From assembly GCF_040807025.1 (NCBI RefSeq), contig NC_090953.1:23172997-23236996 (forward strand): a stretch of DNA of 64,000 nt, written 5' to 3'. The position numbers were made by a program, and so were the translations under genes. Positions 11,301-23,200 of this stretch are shown here, piece after piece; the stretch's first letter is position 1; every line of letters begins with the position of its first letter. The notes beneath the pieces were generated by a model. That model saw only the letters and a program-made list of their open reading frames with translations. It had not been told where the DNA came from and did not search any database. This stretch comes from Struthio camelus. Lineage: Eukaryota; Chordata; Aves; Struthioniformes; Struthionidae.

Positions 11301-14300
11301 GGGGTATTTCTGAGCTAAAAGTTGCATCTAGACCTTCATATTTAACCACCAGCACTGGATATATGCTCCATTGGTTTATCTTTTGGGTCAAAGTCTGCTT
11401 TGGGCATGTGACATCCTGGGCAAGGACTTACTCTGCTTAGAAACGCTCTTTGTGGAAAAATACATCTTTGTGCTTGTTTCAGGTAATCCCTTTGGGCTTT
11501 GCCATCTCATCAGATGTTCCCAGGTTCTTGTATCGTGATGGACTCTGATTTCCCCACCACCACTTTGTTTGCTCTGCACTGTGGTGGTCAACGTCTTTGG
11601 CTTCACTCAGCCATATCTTCCCGCACACCCCTTCGAGCTCTGCAGGGTGGGTGGATTGGGGTTTCTGAGGCCATTCCTTTCTGATTGGTATCCACTGTTA
11701 GCTGTGTTGTGGGCTTCTCTCCCAGCTCATCACTGTCTGTGTGTCTCTCCCACAGGGTTCAGATCTCCACTCCTGACCGACTCTTCTCTGCACTGGAGAG
11801 GGAGTCATCACAGCTGTGCACCTGGGTGGGAGAGCTCTTCCTGGAGCTGCACAACGGCACGTACACCACCCAGGCGCAGGTGAGTGTGTGTGTCGGGACC
11901 GGGGTGGGTGGGGGGACAGCTGTCTCCCTCACCGCTAGGGGAAGTGGCCATTTTCAGTTCTCTTTGCTTCTGCTCAGGTGGCTTCAGGGTTTGGGCAGTG
12001 CCCGTTAGGTCTCGACTGGGAGCCACTGTGTAGCCAGGGCTCCAGAAGGCAGATCCATTCTTAGTCTTTAATCAGCCTTTCTTCAAGGGATGAGAAGAAA
12101 GCTGACCACAGCACTGACCCCTTGGTCAATAGCTTCTGCATCCTTCAGTTTGGCAGGGCCCTGATAGCCACAGAGATGGCATGAAGAGACAGGAAAAAAA
12201 AGGACGGTGAGAACAGAGCCAGGAAGAGTTGGGCCTGGGAGTTAAGCTGTGTCCCGTGCTGGCAGCTGCAGGGCTGAAAACCACCTTGGGCTATGGCCAA
12301 AAAAGAAAAAAGAAAGAAAGAAAGAAAAAGAAAAAAAAAAACCCTCACTAGTAATTTGAAATTCATGACACCTGTGAATAACCAACCTCCATGTACTGGA
12401 GCTGGGTTTTTACTTCTGGGGCAGGTGATCTATTTCTAACTACCACTTTCCTAAGCATCTTCCTTCTCTCCATGCTTTGGCCCCAGATAAAGAAGGGGAA
12501 CCGGGAGTGCGAGCGCATACTCCACGATGTGGAAGTTCTCAGCACCTTGGCTCTGGCACGGGGAGGCAAATTCCAGTATCCTGCCAGTGAACTGCAGCGG
12601 CTCTGGAGGTGAGGGCGTAAGGGAGTGCCGCCAGCACTGGGGAGAATGTGATGAGTGCCATGCCCAGGGATTATAAAAGTGCAGCAGCATGTGACAGCTG
12701 GGGACTTCACAGGGGCACAGGCACAGGTGAGCTGGCTGTTGTTGCGTTACTGCTATCCCATCCCCTGCAGATCCTTGTCCCTGCCTGAGCGTGGTGAGAA
12801 ATCCCTGCTCTCAGCGCTCTGAAGCTAGCCTGGACCAGTCAGACAGAACCAGCGCAGGCAATTACCTGGCTGCTTAATGAAGTGATGGTGGGCGATGGTC
12901 TCTTATTTCTTGGCCCGGTTCAGCTGGAGCCAGAAGGGTGCCCAACCACATGATCATTTTGAGACCCTCTAGATGTGAGTGGAAGAGTTAAGATTTAGGG
13001 CCTTTTGCAGAGCCAGTACTGCACTGCGGCATGTACATGTCCCCCTTCTATAAGGTGATCAGGAGTCCACCTGGCAAGTGTTTCAGGGCTTGGCTTGATT
13101 CTCCCATTGGAGAATCTCCTCTGATGGCTGGAAACTTAGTTTGCAACCTAAGCTTGTTCCTAGCCAGTTTTGACTTGTCTGAGCTTGTGCTACAACATAT
13201 TTAGTAGCCCCAAGCAGGAGAAAACAAAGTAGCTCTTACCTCCCATGTTTGTGGCTTACTAGATGGCAACTAACAGGTCCTAACACAAAAGGATGTAAAG
13301 AGTGCTATGGAAAAAAAAAAATCCTTTTCTCTCATTTATTTGCAAACAGGACATAGGAAACAGTTAAGGCTGTTCATCTTGCAAACAGGGCTTGGTAAGC
13401 TAGAACAAATCCACTGCACTCCGCTGCTTCCTCACATGGCTTCTGTTCTTTGCTTTAGGTTGTTGCTCCTCAACCAGTTCCATGATGTGTTGCCAGGCAG
13501 CTGTATCCAGCTCGTGGTTGAGGATGCCCTCCGATACTACACGGGTGAGCAGAGAGTTTGGCTAGGAGGGGGGGAGGCCTTATCCATTTGAGCACACAGT
13601 GTGCTGGATAACGCGTCCTGCCTTGAGGGGCTGCAGAAGTTTCATTCCTGCAGCTGGAACGCCAGGCACTATGGATCGCACGTCTGCAGGATGGCATGTG
13701 TGGGCATGTGTCAATAGTAGTGTCAACTCAACCAAAGATTTGGCAGGAGTGTAGATAAATAACATCCTGTCTTGTTTACGTCTCTGCCTGCTCTTTTGCA
13801 TGCCAGGATAGACTTTAGCAAAGGCGGGAGCTGAAGTTTGCTCCTGCCTACTGCCAGGCAGTTACCATGGCTCGCTTCATTACAGCTTAACAATTTTCAG
13901 TTGTGCTGCAGTAGCAGCTCAGTGTAATCTGGTAATAACAGGGTTAATAAATAAATGAAGTTTACAAGTATACTTAGATTTACATTTAGGGTAAATAAAC
14001 CTGTATTAACAGGGTTAATAAATAAATGAAATTTAAGTATACTTAGATAGTAATTAATATTAGCAATAATTAATAATTTTAGCTTGGCAGTAGCTAAAGT
14101 GTGTGCATACTGCATGGAAGCTCCAGAAACTATCTATCTATCATCTCAGACATGTGAAACAGCCTGGCTGAGTCCAACTTGGGCCTTTTTTTTTTTTGTC
14201 CAGAGATCCGCAGGGCTGGTGCCCTGCTCCAAGAGGAAGCCGTGCAGTCCTTATGTGGGGAACTGCTGCAGCCCAAGTCTGAGAGCGCTGAGAGCACCCT

Positions 14301-17300
14301 CGTATTGAACACTTTGCCTTGGGACCGGACTGAAGTCATCTCCAGGCCTGGGCCAACTGGAGCAGAGACTTTAGGTATGCCTAATTTGGGGTTACTTCTG
14401 TATTAGAAGACAGAGACAGATAGCAAAGATACGCTCCGCCTCTCCCTGCCCTGGAGAGGGGGTCACTGACTTGGCAAATTGCTCCTTGGGGCTGATCCCA
14501 CTTACACTGTCTCTATGGCTGCAGAAGCAGAGGATGTGAAAGGAGGTGGTAGGTCCGGCTTGAGAGCAGGAAGGCAGTGTAACGTGACCTAAGGATGTGT
14601 CTGGGGAAGATGGTGGAACAGATCCTCTTTCCTTTCCAGCTCTGGTGACAGCCCCCAGTATGGGCTACTCTGTGGCCAGGGAGCCCTTGCTGCCCCCTCA
14701 GCCTGTGTCAGTAATGAAACAGGTAAGCACAACTGCAGCTGGCATTGGGGTGCTGTACCCGCACACCAAATGCTTTGGTAGGGGCGATGCTTAGGGAAGC
14801 TGGCACACTCGATTTGCAGACGGGACATTTCAGAACCAGTCCAGCCCCTGCAGGTTTGGGTCTGTGAAGTCTCCTTCTGCCCTCTCCTCTCAGGAGGATG
14901 GCTCCGTTGCCATGGAGAACGGGGTGATTGCAGTCTGCCTGGACACGATGGGACGCCTGACCTCACTTCGGCTGGCCCACTCTGAAAGGTACGTCTCTCA
15001 CCCAGTTCCTGGAACCGAGGCTCCCCTAACATGCTGGAGGCTGAAGTAGAACTTCCTCCACTCTACTTCAGTCCTCCTCTCCTCCACCCAGTTCTTGTTA
15101 ATCTGCTTGTGAAGCCAGTTCTTGTTAAGCTGCTGTTCCTGTGTTCCACTTTGTTCTAGAGAGTCAGTCCCAGATGGATGCTGTGCCAACCAGTTTGCAC
15201 TCTTTGATGACATTCCCCTGTACTGGGATGCTTGGGACGTGATGGATTATCACCTGGAAACCAGGTAGAGGAGCAGTGCATGCAGTACTCAGGTCTTGAC
15301 TTACCTCCAAGCTTCTTGCTTCCCTCTCCCTCAGGCCCAATTGTAACCAAACCCTACAGCTGCTCCTGCACTTCACAGGAGGCTCTGTGCAGTCACTCTG
15401 AGGGAGTGACTGCCTGCTGTCTTATGAGGGGGGAATCAGGATTTGGGAACCCTAGAGCAACCGGGCTTGGAGACCAGCCCTGCCTTTACCCTTTTACTCT
15501 AGGAAGCCCGTCACAACTCTGCTAAAGCCTTTGGAAGTCACCCTGGCTGGAGGGCTGCGAGGAAGCGCAAGCTTCTCTCTGCGGATTGGGGAAAGGAGTA
15601 CCTTAACCCAGGAGATCATCCTGGATGCCGCCTGCCCGTATATCCGATTCCTGACCCAGGTATGGCTTGTCCCTGTGTGCTTTGCAGGAAGGGCCCTGGG
15701 GAACTAAACCTCGCTTGTGAATTACATCTCCCTCCTGGTTCCTCCCTTGGAGCCCGCTGCCTGTCCTTCTCCACATGAGGGGAAGGCAGCCCAAGGATGG
15801 GAGCCCTGCACCTGGGAGGTAATCCAGGAAAGGTGCCAGGCACCTTGGCTAGTGGAGGAGTGGCTGTACCCTCCTAGCCCTGAGATAGGAGGGCAGAGGA
15901 AAGACCCATCAGTGCAGCTAGCTGGCTTTGGATTTGAGTGCTGTTGTGTTGTACCTGGTTCAGCCTAGGTGGGAGCTGGCTGCTGCAAGCGAGGGAAGGA
16001 CAGCAGTGCAGCCTCTGCCTGTCAGCTGTCTGTGCTGATGCCATTCTTCTACTACATTTAGGTTGAGTGGAAGGAGGCTCACAAGTTCCTGAAGGTGGAG
16101 TTCCCTGTGCAGGTCCGGAGCACAAATGCTACCTATGAGATCCAATTTGGGCACTTGCAGCGGCCAACGCACTGGAACACATCGTGGGACTGGGCCCGAT
16201 TCGAGGTGAGAGGGAAGGTGGTCTGGGCCTATGGCCAGGCTAGTCCTCCTGTCGCCAGCTCTTCGGGCACGCAGCAGGGCAGCTCTTTGCCCTCCAACAA
16301 CGGGACAGCCAACCTCTCTATGGTGGAGCTGCTTTTGTTCTCAGGCAGACACTTGGTGTCCTCAGGCAGTATCTTTATGTATGTGGTAAGTACTTCCCTT
16401 GGTGCCTCCTGCAGGTGTGGGCTCACAAGTGGCTGGATCTCTCTGAGCACGGCTTTGGGGTGGCATTGCTGAACGACAGCAAATACGGTGCATCTGCCCA
16501 CAGGAACATCCTCAGCCTCTCACTGTGAGTACGTTCGGGGCGAGGGCGGAGCTGCAGCTGTCGCTTTTGGCCTCTGAAGTGTCTCTTTGAAGTCAAGGCA
16601 GTGCTTGGCCCTAAATGATCATAGTTAATAAGGAAATACTCTAGTATTAGTTGAGCTGGCTGGTTGTCTCCTAAGAACTTCTGGCTAACTTAATCAGTTT
16701 TAATTAAGATAATATAAGTCCCATGAGTTATGCTCAGCTCATTCAGGAAAGGAGAGATCGGATCCATGTTTGAACCATATAATTTCTCTGTTGCTGGGCG
16801 AAATACACCCCAGGAGGGAAGACATGAGGAGAGGGAAGGAATGGCAATGCTATGGCTACAGGCAAAGCTAAGAGAAGCACCACATATTCCAGTTTGAGTC
16901 CATCAGCTACAAGTTTCATGGGAGACCACCCTTCAAAGGTCCTTCTTAACCTCAGGGACACCTAGTCCAGGGTCTGTTTCCTGCTGCCAGAAACCAGAGG
17001 CTCATTGGCTTCAAAGGCAGGGCCCAGTGTCAAGGTGGAGGAGGGCGACAGCTGACTTGTCACAGTGCTTGCCTGACACCAAACTGGGTGATGGAGGGGT
17101 AATGGCAAGTTCAGGGGCTGCGGGACGAGATAGTGCTGCAGAGACACCAGTCTCACCCACCTCTCACCTTAGGCTGAGAGCACCCAAGTCCCCCGATGCC
17201 ATGGCAGATATCGCACACCACCAGTTCACCTACGCTGTGATGCCTCACCGGGGTGAGTGTTGAGCTGAGCTGCACCCTGTCAGGAAACACAGGATGCCCC

Positions 17301-18462
17301 AGCAACCCTCGGCGTGAGAACAAGGTGCAGCATCTCTGGGTATGCCTGCATAGAGGTCGGCTAATCATTCTCGTGTTGCAGGTTCCTTCCAGGATGCTGG
17401 TGTGATCCAGTGTGCGTACAACTTGAATTTCCCTCTCCACACGGTCCCAGCCAGCTCTGCCCAGTGCCCAGCCTGGAGTGCCTTTTCTGTGAGCTCACCT
17501 GCAGTCGTGCTGGAGGCTGTCAAGCAGGTAAAGGCCCAGGGCAGAAAGGGGGAGGCTAAGGTGCGGGCCTTTGACCAGACCAGTGAAAGACAGCAGCGTG
17601 ACTGGCCCCATAGGTAGCAGCAGGAACCCTCCAACACAGTGAAAACCAGCTTCCGCGTTGAGTTTTCCTCTGGCACTTCGACTTAACTGTTGTCTCATTC
17701 CCAGAGTGTCGTGAAAAGACTCCTGGTGCTGTGGGTGCTGGGGGCTCTGAGTTAAGCTGTTGCTTCTTCTACCCATCTTCTAGCCCATGTAACCCAGGCA
17801 GGCATGGTCTGCTCTGCACTCGGCACTGCCAGCCCTGGGTGGCTGTCGGGCTCAGTCAAGTGGACGTAGCGCGCCCTCTGGATTGCATGTCCCGTTACAC
17901 CATGACAAGAGGGGGTTAGCGCACCTCTCTGCCAGCCTGGACAGGCGCTCACCAGCGATCGCTGCAGCACCTGCCTCTGTATGCCCCGGCTCTGCAGCCT
18001 CCGTTGCCACAGCTCTGTAACGCTGCACACCAGGCAGCTCGGAGCGCATGTGCACTCAGTCATAGCAGTTCAGCCACAATCACATGGGTCTGGCTAGATC
18101 CGGAGATGTAGGATAGGATGCTCATGTCTTGTTTGTGCGAACTTCCTTCTGCTCCATCCCTGAAGGCGGAGGACAGACCCGAAGCTGTGGTGGTTCGACT
18201 GTATGAGGCACATGGCAGCACTGTTAGGACCTGGCTCCAGACCTCCCTCCCAGTTAAAGAGGCGATGCTGTAAGTCGGTGCTGGAGGGATGGGCAGGCAG
18301 GGGAGATCAATCGCTTTAACTTCACAAGCTGCTTCCTTCCCTAGCTGTGACTTCCTGGAACGGCCGGATGCAAGGAGCTGCCTGCCGCTGGAGCAGCAGG
18401 GCATGAGGCTTTCCTTCACGCCATTCCAAGTGCTCTCTGTCCTCTTGGTCTTGAGGCAGTGA
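2377..18462 (+). CDS. MAN2C1: alpha-mannosidase 2C1 (cytosolic, GH38), 26 coding exons
   Basis: Cytosolic, cobalt-dependent GH38 alpha-mannosidase that trims free oligosaccharides. Exons: 2377-2468, 3229-3354, 4208-4331, 5339-5408, 5890-6067, 6558-6747, 7260-7365, 7870-7980, 8572-8664, 9044-9160, 10014-10109, 10402-10547, 11756-11879, 12487-12608, 13459-13544, 14204-14374, 14640-14722, 14894-14988, 15162-15264, 15503-15659, 16062-16205, 16414-16524, 17173-17252, 17382-17527, 18166-18269, 18345-18462. They join in frame to about 1030 residues; I recall human as 1040. The start [17 protein letters not shown] matches the family N-terminus. Metal-site CHID lies near residue 257; the nucleophile Asp is in LPDTFGYS (about 368); NQFHD is near 570. 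Donors after exons 5 (GTCTGT) and 9 (GTTACC) are weak. The gene is intact and convergent with NEIL1. Exon ends are hand-read. Confidence 0.95.
2640..3170. repeat. C-rich GC minisatellite in MAN2C1 intron 1
   Basis: Almost pure variants of a CCCCGA / CCCCGG hexamer-like unit fill most of intron 1. A higher-order duplication of about 140 bp is visible: the block from about 2804 recurs from about 2942, and a third, shorter copy starts near 3079. The opposite strand has regular G-runs, which could form G-quadruplexes. Long open frames here, on both strands, are by-products of the repeat. Confidence 0.9.
12298..12343. repeat. A-rich simple repeat, MAN2C1 intron 13
   Basis: Run of A with interspersed G (AAAG-type) inside an intron. 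No flanking element was recognised. Confidence 0.7.
13935..14050. repeat. local AT-rich tandem duplication, MAN2C1 intron 15
   Basis: An AT-rich segment beginning ACAGGGTTAATAAATAAATG and ending in AAGTATACTTAGAT occurs twice, about 72 bp apart (near 13937 and 14010), with small indels. It is the only strongly AT-rich stretch in this gene. No target-site duplications or known element ends were recognised. Confidence 0.7.
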
Positions 18463-19055
18463 CACTGGTCCCCCTTGCTGGTGACACTGCAACCTGGACT
18501 AACACTGTGAGCTCAAGTCACTGCCTGCGGCTTCCCTGCCACTGCTCACAGTTAACCTGCTGGGGGTGCCACCTCTCTATGCTGAGCCCAGCCATCAGTG
18601 CCCTCTTGCTGGAGCAGGGAGGAACAACAACCATGAGGCATTTTTCCACTGACCCCAGTCCAGTAATCATGTTTCCCCAAGAGACGTGCAGAGTGGGCAG
18701 TGGTTCCAGAGAAGGCGTAGCTGCCCTCAGCTAGCCAGCTACAGCCTTGTGGGGCAAGGGACCAGCCTGGATCCACCCCTCTCACAGCACAAGCGGCCAT
18801 CAGGAGCACAAAAAAACAGCCCAAGCAGGCCCTGGCTACGACGACTCTGCTCACCCCCCTCTCCTTTCTGGTCAGTAGGGTTAGATGGCCTGGTCCCCAG
18901 GCCAAGATCCTCCTCAGACCCTGTTGCTGGCAACAGGCCAGCAAATACAGAAGTACACTAGAGTATTTCCCTCTTGCCTTCTGCCTCTGTGAAGCTCCCG
19001 CTTCTTGCACGGGCCTTACAGAAAAGACGTAAATAAACAAGAGCCTTTCACAGAA
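18463..19055 (+). other. MAN2C1 3'UTR
   Basis: Non-coding sequence from the MAN2C1 stop to just past AATAAA at 19032-19037. No other gene or repeat is seen in it. Confidence 0.75.
19032..19037 (+). terminator. MAN2C1 poly(A) signal AATAAA
   Basis: Canonical hexamer about 570 bp after the MAN2C1 stop, the first good signal downstream. The convergent NEIL1 signal lies about 300 bp further on. Confidence 0.75.
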
Positions 19056-19337
19056 ACAGGATCAAGCCTATTCTCTTACCTTAGTTCCAGATGTCTACAC
19101 GGATGAGCCTCCTCCCAGGGGCTCTATTGCAGCTGCTGTTCACTCAGTGTCCTTCTCATCAGGCTCTCATCACTCCTGGGATGGGGCAGGGCCAGGGGAG
19201 GACACAACAGCTCTTACCTTTTTGGGGGGGGAGGGGCTCCAGCCCATCAGAGGAACAGGCTGGGCATAGGGTGGAGGTTACATTTGGAATTAAAAAAAAA
19301 AAATGCACATAGGGTGATTGCTACACAAAATACTTCT

Positions 19338-19343
19338 TTTATT
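19338..19343 (-). terminator. NEIL1 poly(A) signal AATAAA
   Basis: TTTATT on the + strand is AATAAA for NEIL1, about 880 bp downstream of its stop. The resulting 3'UTR (about 19320-20223) contains homopolymer C runs near 19692-19712 and 20041-20060 and a T run near 19948-19970. Confidence 0.65.
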
Positions 19344-20223
19344 AGTCAGCTTAAAAACCACTTGTGGCCTTTTCAGCGAGTCCAACTACCAGCCAGAAAA
19401 GGGAGAAAGGAAGGAAGCAATGCACTTAAGCAAAGGGACGGGACAGAGTCCAGTGCAATATGCAGTCAATGGCTCTCCCTCCCCCCCCCGCCCCCACAAG
19501 CCCTAGGGACAGCAGGAAGAATTTGGCTACATGCCCACCATGACTGACCCTTGCTCCCACACGCACAGCAATAGCGAGCAGAAATGAAACTGGGTACAGA
19601 GACGACCTGTTTTCCCTGAGTACTACCCTGGCTTGCTCTGGCCAGGCCCCTGCCTGTCCTTCCTTGACACTTCCTGCTGATCTGAAATACTACCCCCCCC
19701 CCCCCCCCCCCGGCCAAAACCCCAGATGTGGGCAGGGACATGACCTGCCTGTGCCTGCACACCTCCCCCAAAACCCCTGGAACAACACCTAGCAGGCGCT
19801 GTGAGCATGCAGCGGTCCGTACCAGGCAGGTCTGGTCTGGCCCTGTCGTTACGCTGCCTTTGCTAAAAGCAGAGCTATGGTCCTGCCAGGAATTGAGCTA
19901 AAAAAACTATGCTGTCAGGCTGGCTCTAGCCAAAGACAGCCAAAGCTTTTTTTTTTTTTTTTTTTTTTTTTAAAGTTTAAAAAGAGAAGGAGAGGAATGC
20001 ACATCATCTACCCTCGTCTCAACAGCTGTGAGGGCCATGGGACCCCCCCCCCCCCCCCCAGAGGGGTTTGAAAAGCAGGCTGGCGAGCGAGGGAGGGCTC
20101 AAAGTGTCACCTGGCAGTCCAGGCCAGCACGTCTGCCCGTGACACTGCAGCCGAGGTGGCAGCACGACACACCACACGGTGCCAGAAGCCAAAGCGCAGC
20201 AGGGCAGCACGTGGCAGTCGCAC

Positions 20224-23200
20224 TCACACTGCAGGGGCTGCGCCTGAAAGATGAGAAGGGAAACGAGTGAGATGGCAGCACATGCCGCAGGGTCTGGTCC
20301 TGCCCCGAGACGCAGCATCCCGCCTCCCCCGGCCCCTTGCCATCCCCTCAGCCACCCAGCACACAAACTGCCCGCCCCGTGCATTTGCACCATGGGGAAC
20401 AAGCCTCACCTGAGCCCCTCCGTGCAGACACCCGGCCTCTTTTCGCTTTTACAGGAGCCTCAGGCTCAGATGAGGCCGGAGCAGCTGCAGCTAGCTTCCT
20501 CCTGCGGGCACGGCCCTTCCCTGCCTCATCAGCCAGTACCTTCTCCACCTCCTCGGTTGGCTTTGGGGGGCTCCCCCCGGCCCTGGCACGCCGTTTCGAG
20601 GCACGTGTGGTGACCTGGGTGGAAGTCAGAGGTGGTGCTCAGCTATAGCATTGCGTACGAGTAAGGCCAGGGCCTACCCTTGAGCAGCACTGAACTGGTC
20701 CAGGACAGGCTCCTTTCCTATTCATAAGAAACGCCCTAGGCAAGAGAGCTTTATCCGGTTCGAGCATGGCACGAGGAACAGGAGAGCCTCTGACCCAGGA
20801 GCGGACACATCAACCACAACGCTTTGTACCTTGGGGGTCACAGCCTCAGGATCTGCCTTCAGCTGGGTGCGCTTCTTGCGGGACTTCCCTCCTGCGTGAA
20901 GGGAGACAACCAGGTTAGACGGGGTCAGCAGGACATGGGGCAGGCCCTGCTCTCTGTCCTCCCCCTCACCCCCAACAGATCCCCCCCAAGACACAGCGAT
21001 CGCCACGCTCTCTCACGCTCACAGCCCAAAAGAGAGCACCACCCTCCTGCTCCAAGCCTGGCAGGCCCAGAAGGCGACATTGCTGCAGGTCTGGAAAACC
21101 ATCCTGCAAGTGCAGACAGGTGTGCTGGAAGGTAGGAAGCCGGGGCATAGCTGGCTCCATTCCCCAGGGCCATCACGCTGCCACAGGGCTGTCAGGGCCC
21201 CAGGATCCTGCAGGAAGCACCCCCAGAGAAGAGGGCTGGGACCTTGCTCCCCCGGCTGTGGGCTGCTTTGTTCCTCCCTTTGCCTCCGTGCCTGCACAGC
21301 AAGCACGGGGCTTCTCCCTTCCCAGCCCTCCCACAGCAAGAGCAGGTCCCACAGGGAGGGGAGAGGACACTCACCTTTGGGAGCTGCGGGACCAGGCTCT
21401 CCCTGCAAGGAAGGGCGACAGAGCATTGACTGGAACGTGATCAACCCACAGGCACTAGCGCCACCACAACAGAGCTTTATCCTACCCACCTGCACACTTT
21501 TTAGAGGGGGAGAAGTGAACGGGAGACAACATCACCTACCCACAGATATAGCATGGGCTGGGGGAGATGGGCCTGGGGCTCCAGGAACAGCCACACTGCC
21601 TCACCCAAGGCCCTGTTGCCCCACTGTTCTTTGTTCACAAACTGCTTTCCTTCCGGGCCCTCCTCACCCTGCCCCTTGCAGGGCTGCCCAGCTTGGTTTG
21701 GAGGGGTGGGTGGGGAAAGCAGGGTTGAGGTTCAGGCTAGGATGCATTTAAGGACCATTCCCAAAGAGGCACAGTCCCAGCTGGTACCCCAGGAGGGGCA
21801 GAGGCCACCTCTCGCAGCCCTGCTAGCTCCTCCAGCACCAGGGAGGACACAGAGTCTGGGCACAGAGACTCGTGCATCACTTGGACTACTGGCTCACAAG
21901 AAACTCTGGGGAAGAGCCCCACAGCGAACCCAGGACCGGCCCGAGCACGGCATGGGGAACAGGAGAGCCTCTAGACCCAGGAGCGGACACATCAACCACA
22001 AAGCTTTGTACCTCGGGGGTCACAGCCTCGGGATCTGCCTTCAGCTGGGCGCGCTTCTTGCGGGACTTCCCTCCTGCGTGAGGGGAGACAACCAGGTTAG
22101 ACGAGGTCAGCAGGACATAGGGCAGGCCCTGCTCTCTGTCCTCCCCCATGCCAGCTAGCAGAGCACCTCAGGGGAGAGGTTGTAAGGAGGTGACCTTTGG
22201 GGGACACCACCCTGACTGATGTGTGAACTGAGCCAAGATGGTTGAGGCAGGCAACCCTGCGTTCACATGGAGGACGGACTCAGGGGGCTTCTTCCCCCCT
22301 CTCCCCGCCCAACAGATCCCACCCAAAACACAGCGATCGCCACGCTCTCTCACGCTCATAGCCCAAAGGAGAGCGCCACCCTCCGGCTCCGAGCCTGGCA
22401 GGCACAGAAGGGGACTTCCCTTCCTAGCCCTCCCGGAGCAAAAGCAGGTCCCACAGGGAGGGGAGAGGACACTCACCTTTGGGAGCCATGGGACCAGGCT
22501 CTCCCTGCAAGGAAGGCGACAGAGCATTGACTGGAAGGTGATCAACCCACAGGCACTAGCGCCACCGCAAGAGAGCTTACCTGCAGATGCTCTCAGCGGG
22601 GCCGCTGAGATCCATCATCTCCACCCCACAGCCAAGCTGGCATTAGGCAAACAGCCACATTGCCCGGGGAACTGGAGGAGCTGGGCTTGCTCTGCCTGTC
22701 TGCACCCCCCCACGTCAAGGGGGGACTCTCCCGTCAGCCCACGATCGTTCTGCAGGGCATCATCACACCGTCTCCCCTTGGGAACGTGGCTCAAAAAGGA
22801 GGAACAGGGCTGCCAGACCACCCTGCAACAGCAGAGCCCTCGCCTCCTGCAGCCAGCCCCTCTGGCCTGGAGGGCATGCCATCCCTCGGGGAGCGGGGGG
22901 GGATCAGCCGCTGCATGGTGGGTCCCTGTCACCCCACCTGCACATCCAGGGATCACATCAGTCTGTTGGATGGGGAGATCTCCAGGGATAGGGCCACAAC
23001 GTGAGGCTCGGTGACCCCAGGAAGCAGAGCGTGAGAAAGAGAAAATGGACTGGTGCCCCCTAGGAGGAGCGGTGGGGGAGACCCAGCCCCAGGCCCTAGA
23101 CAGCAACCTTGGCCTCATACCTGGAACCAGATGGTCCTGCCCATGTTGTCACGCAGAGAGCGCATGCCAGGCACAGAGTAACACTGCAGCCAGTTCTTGA

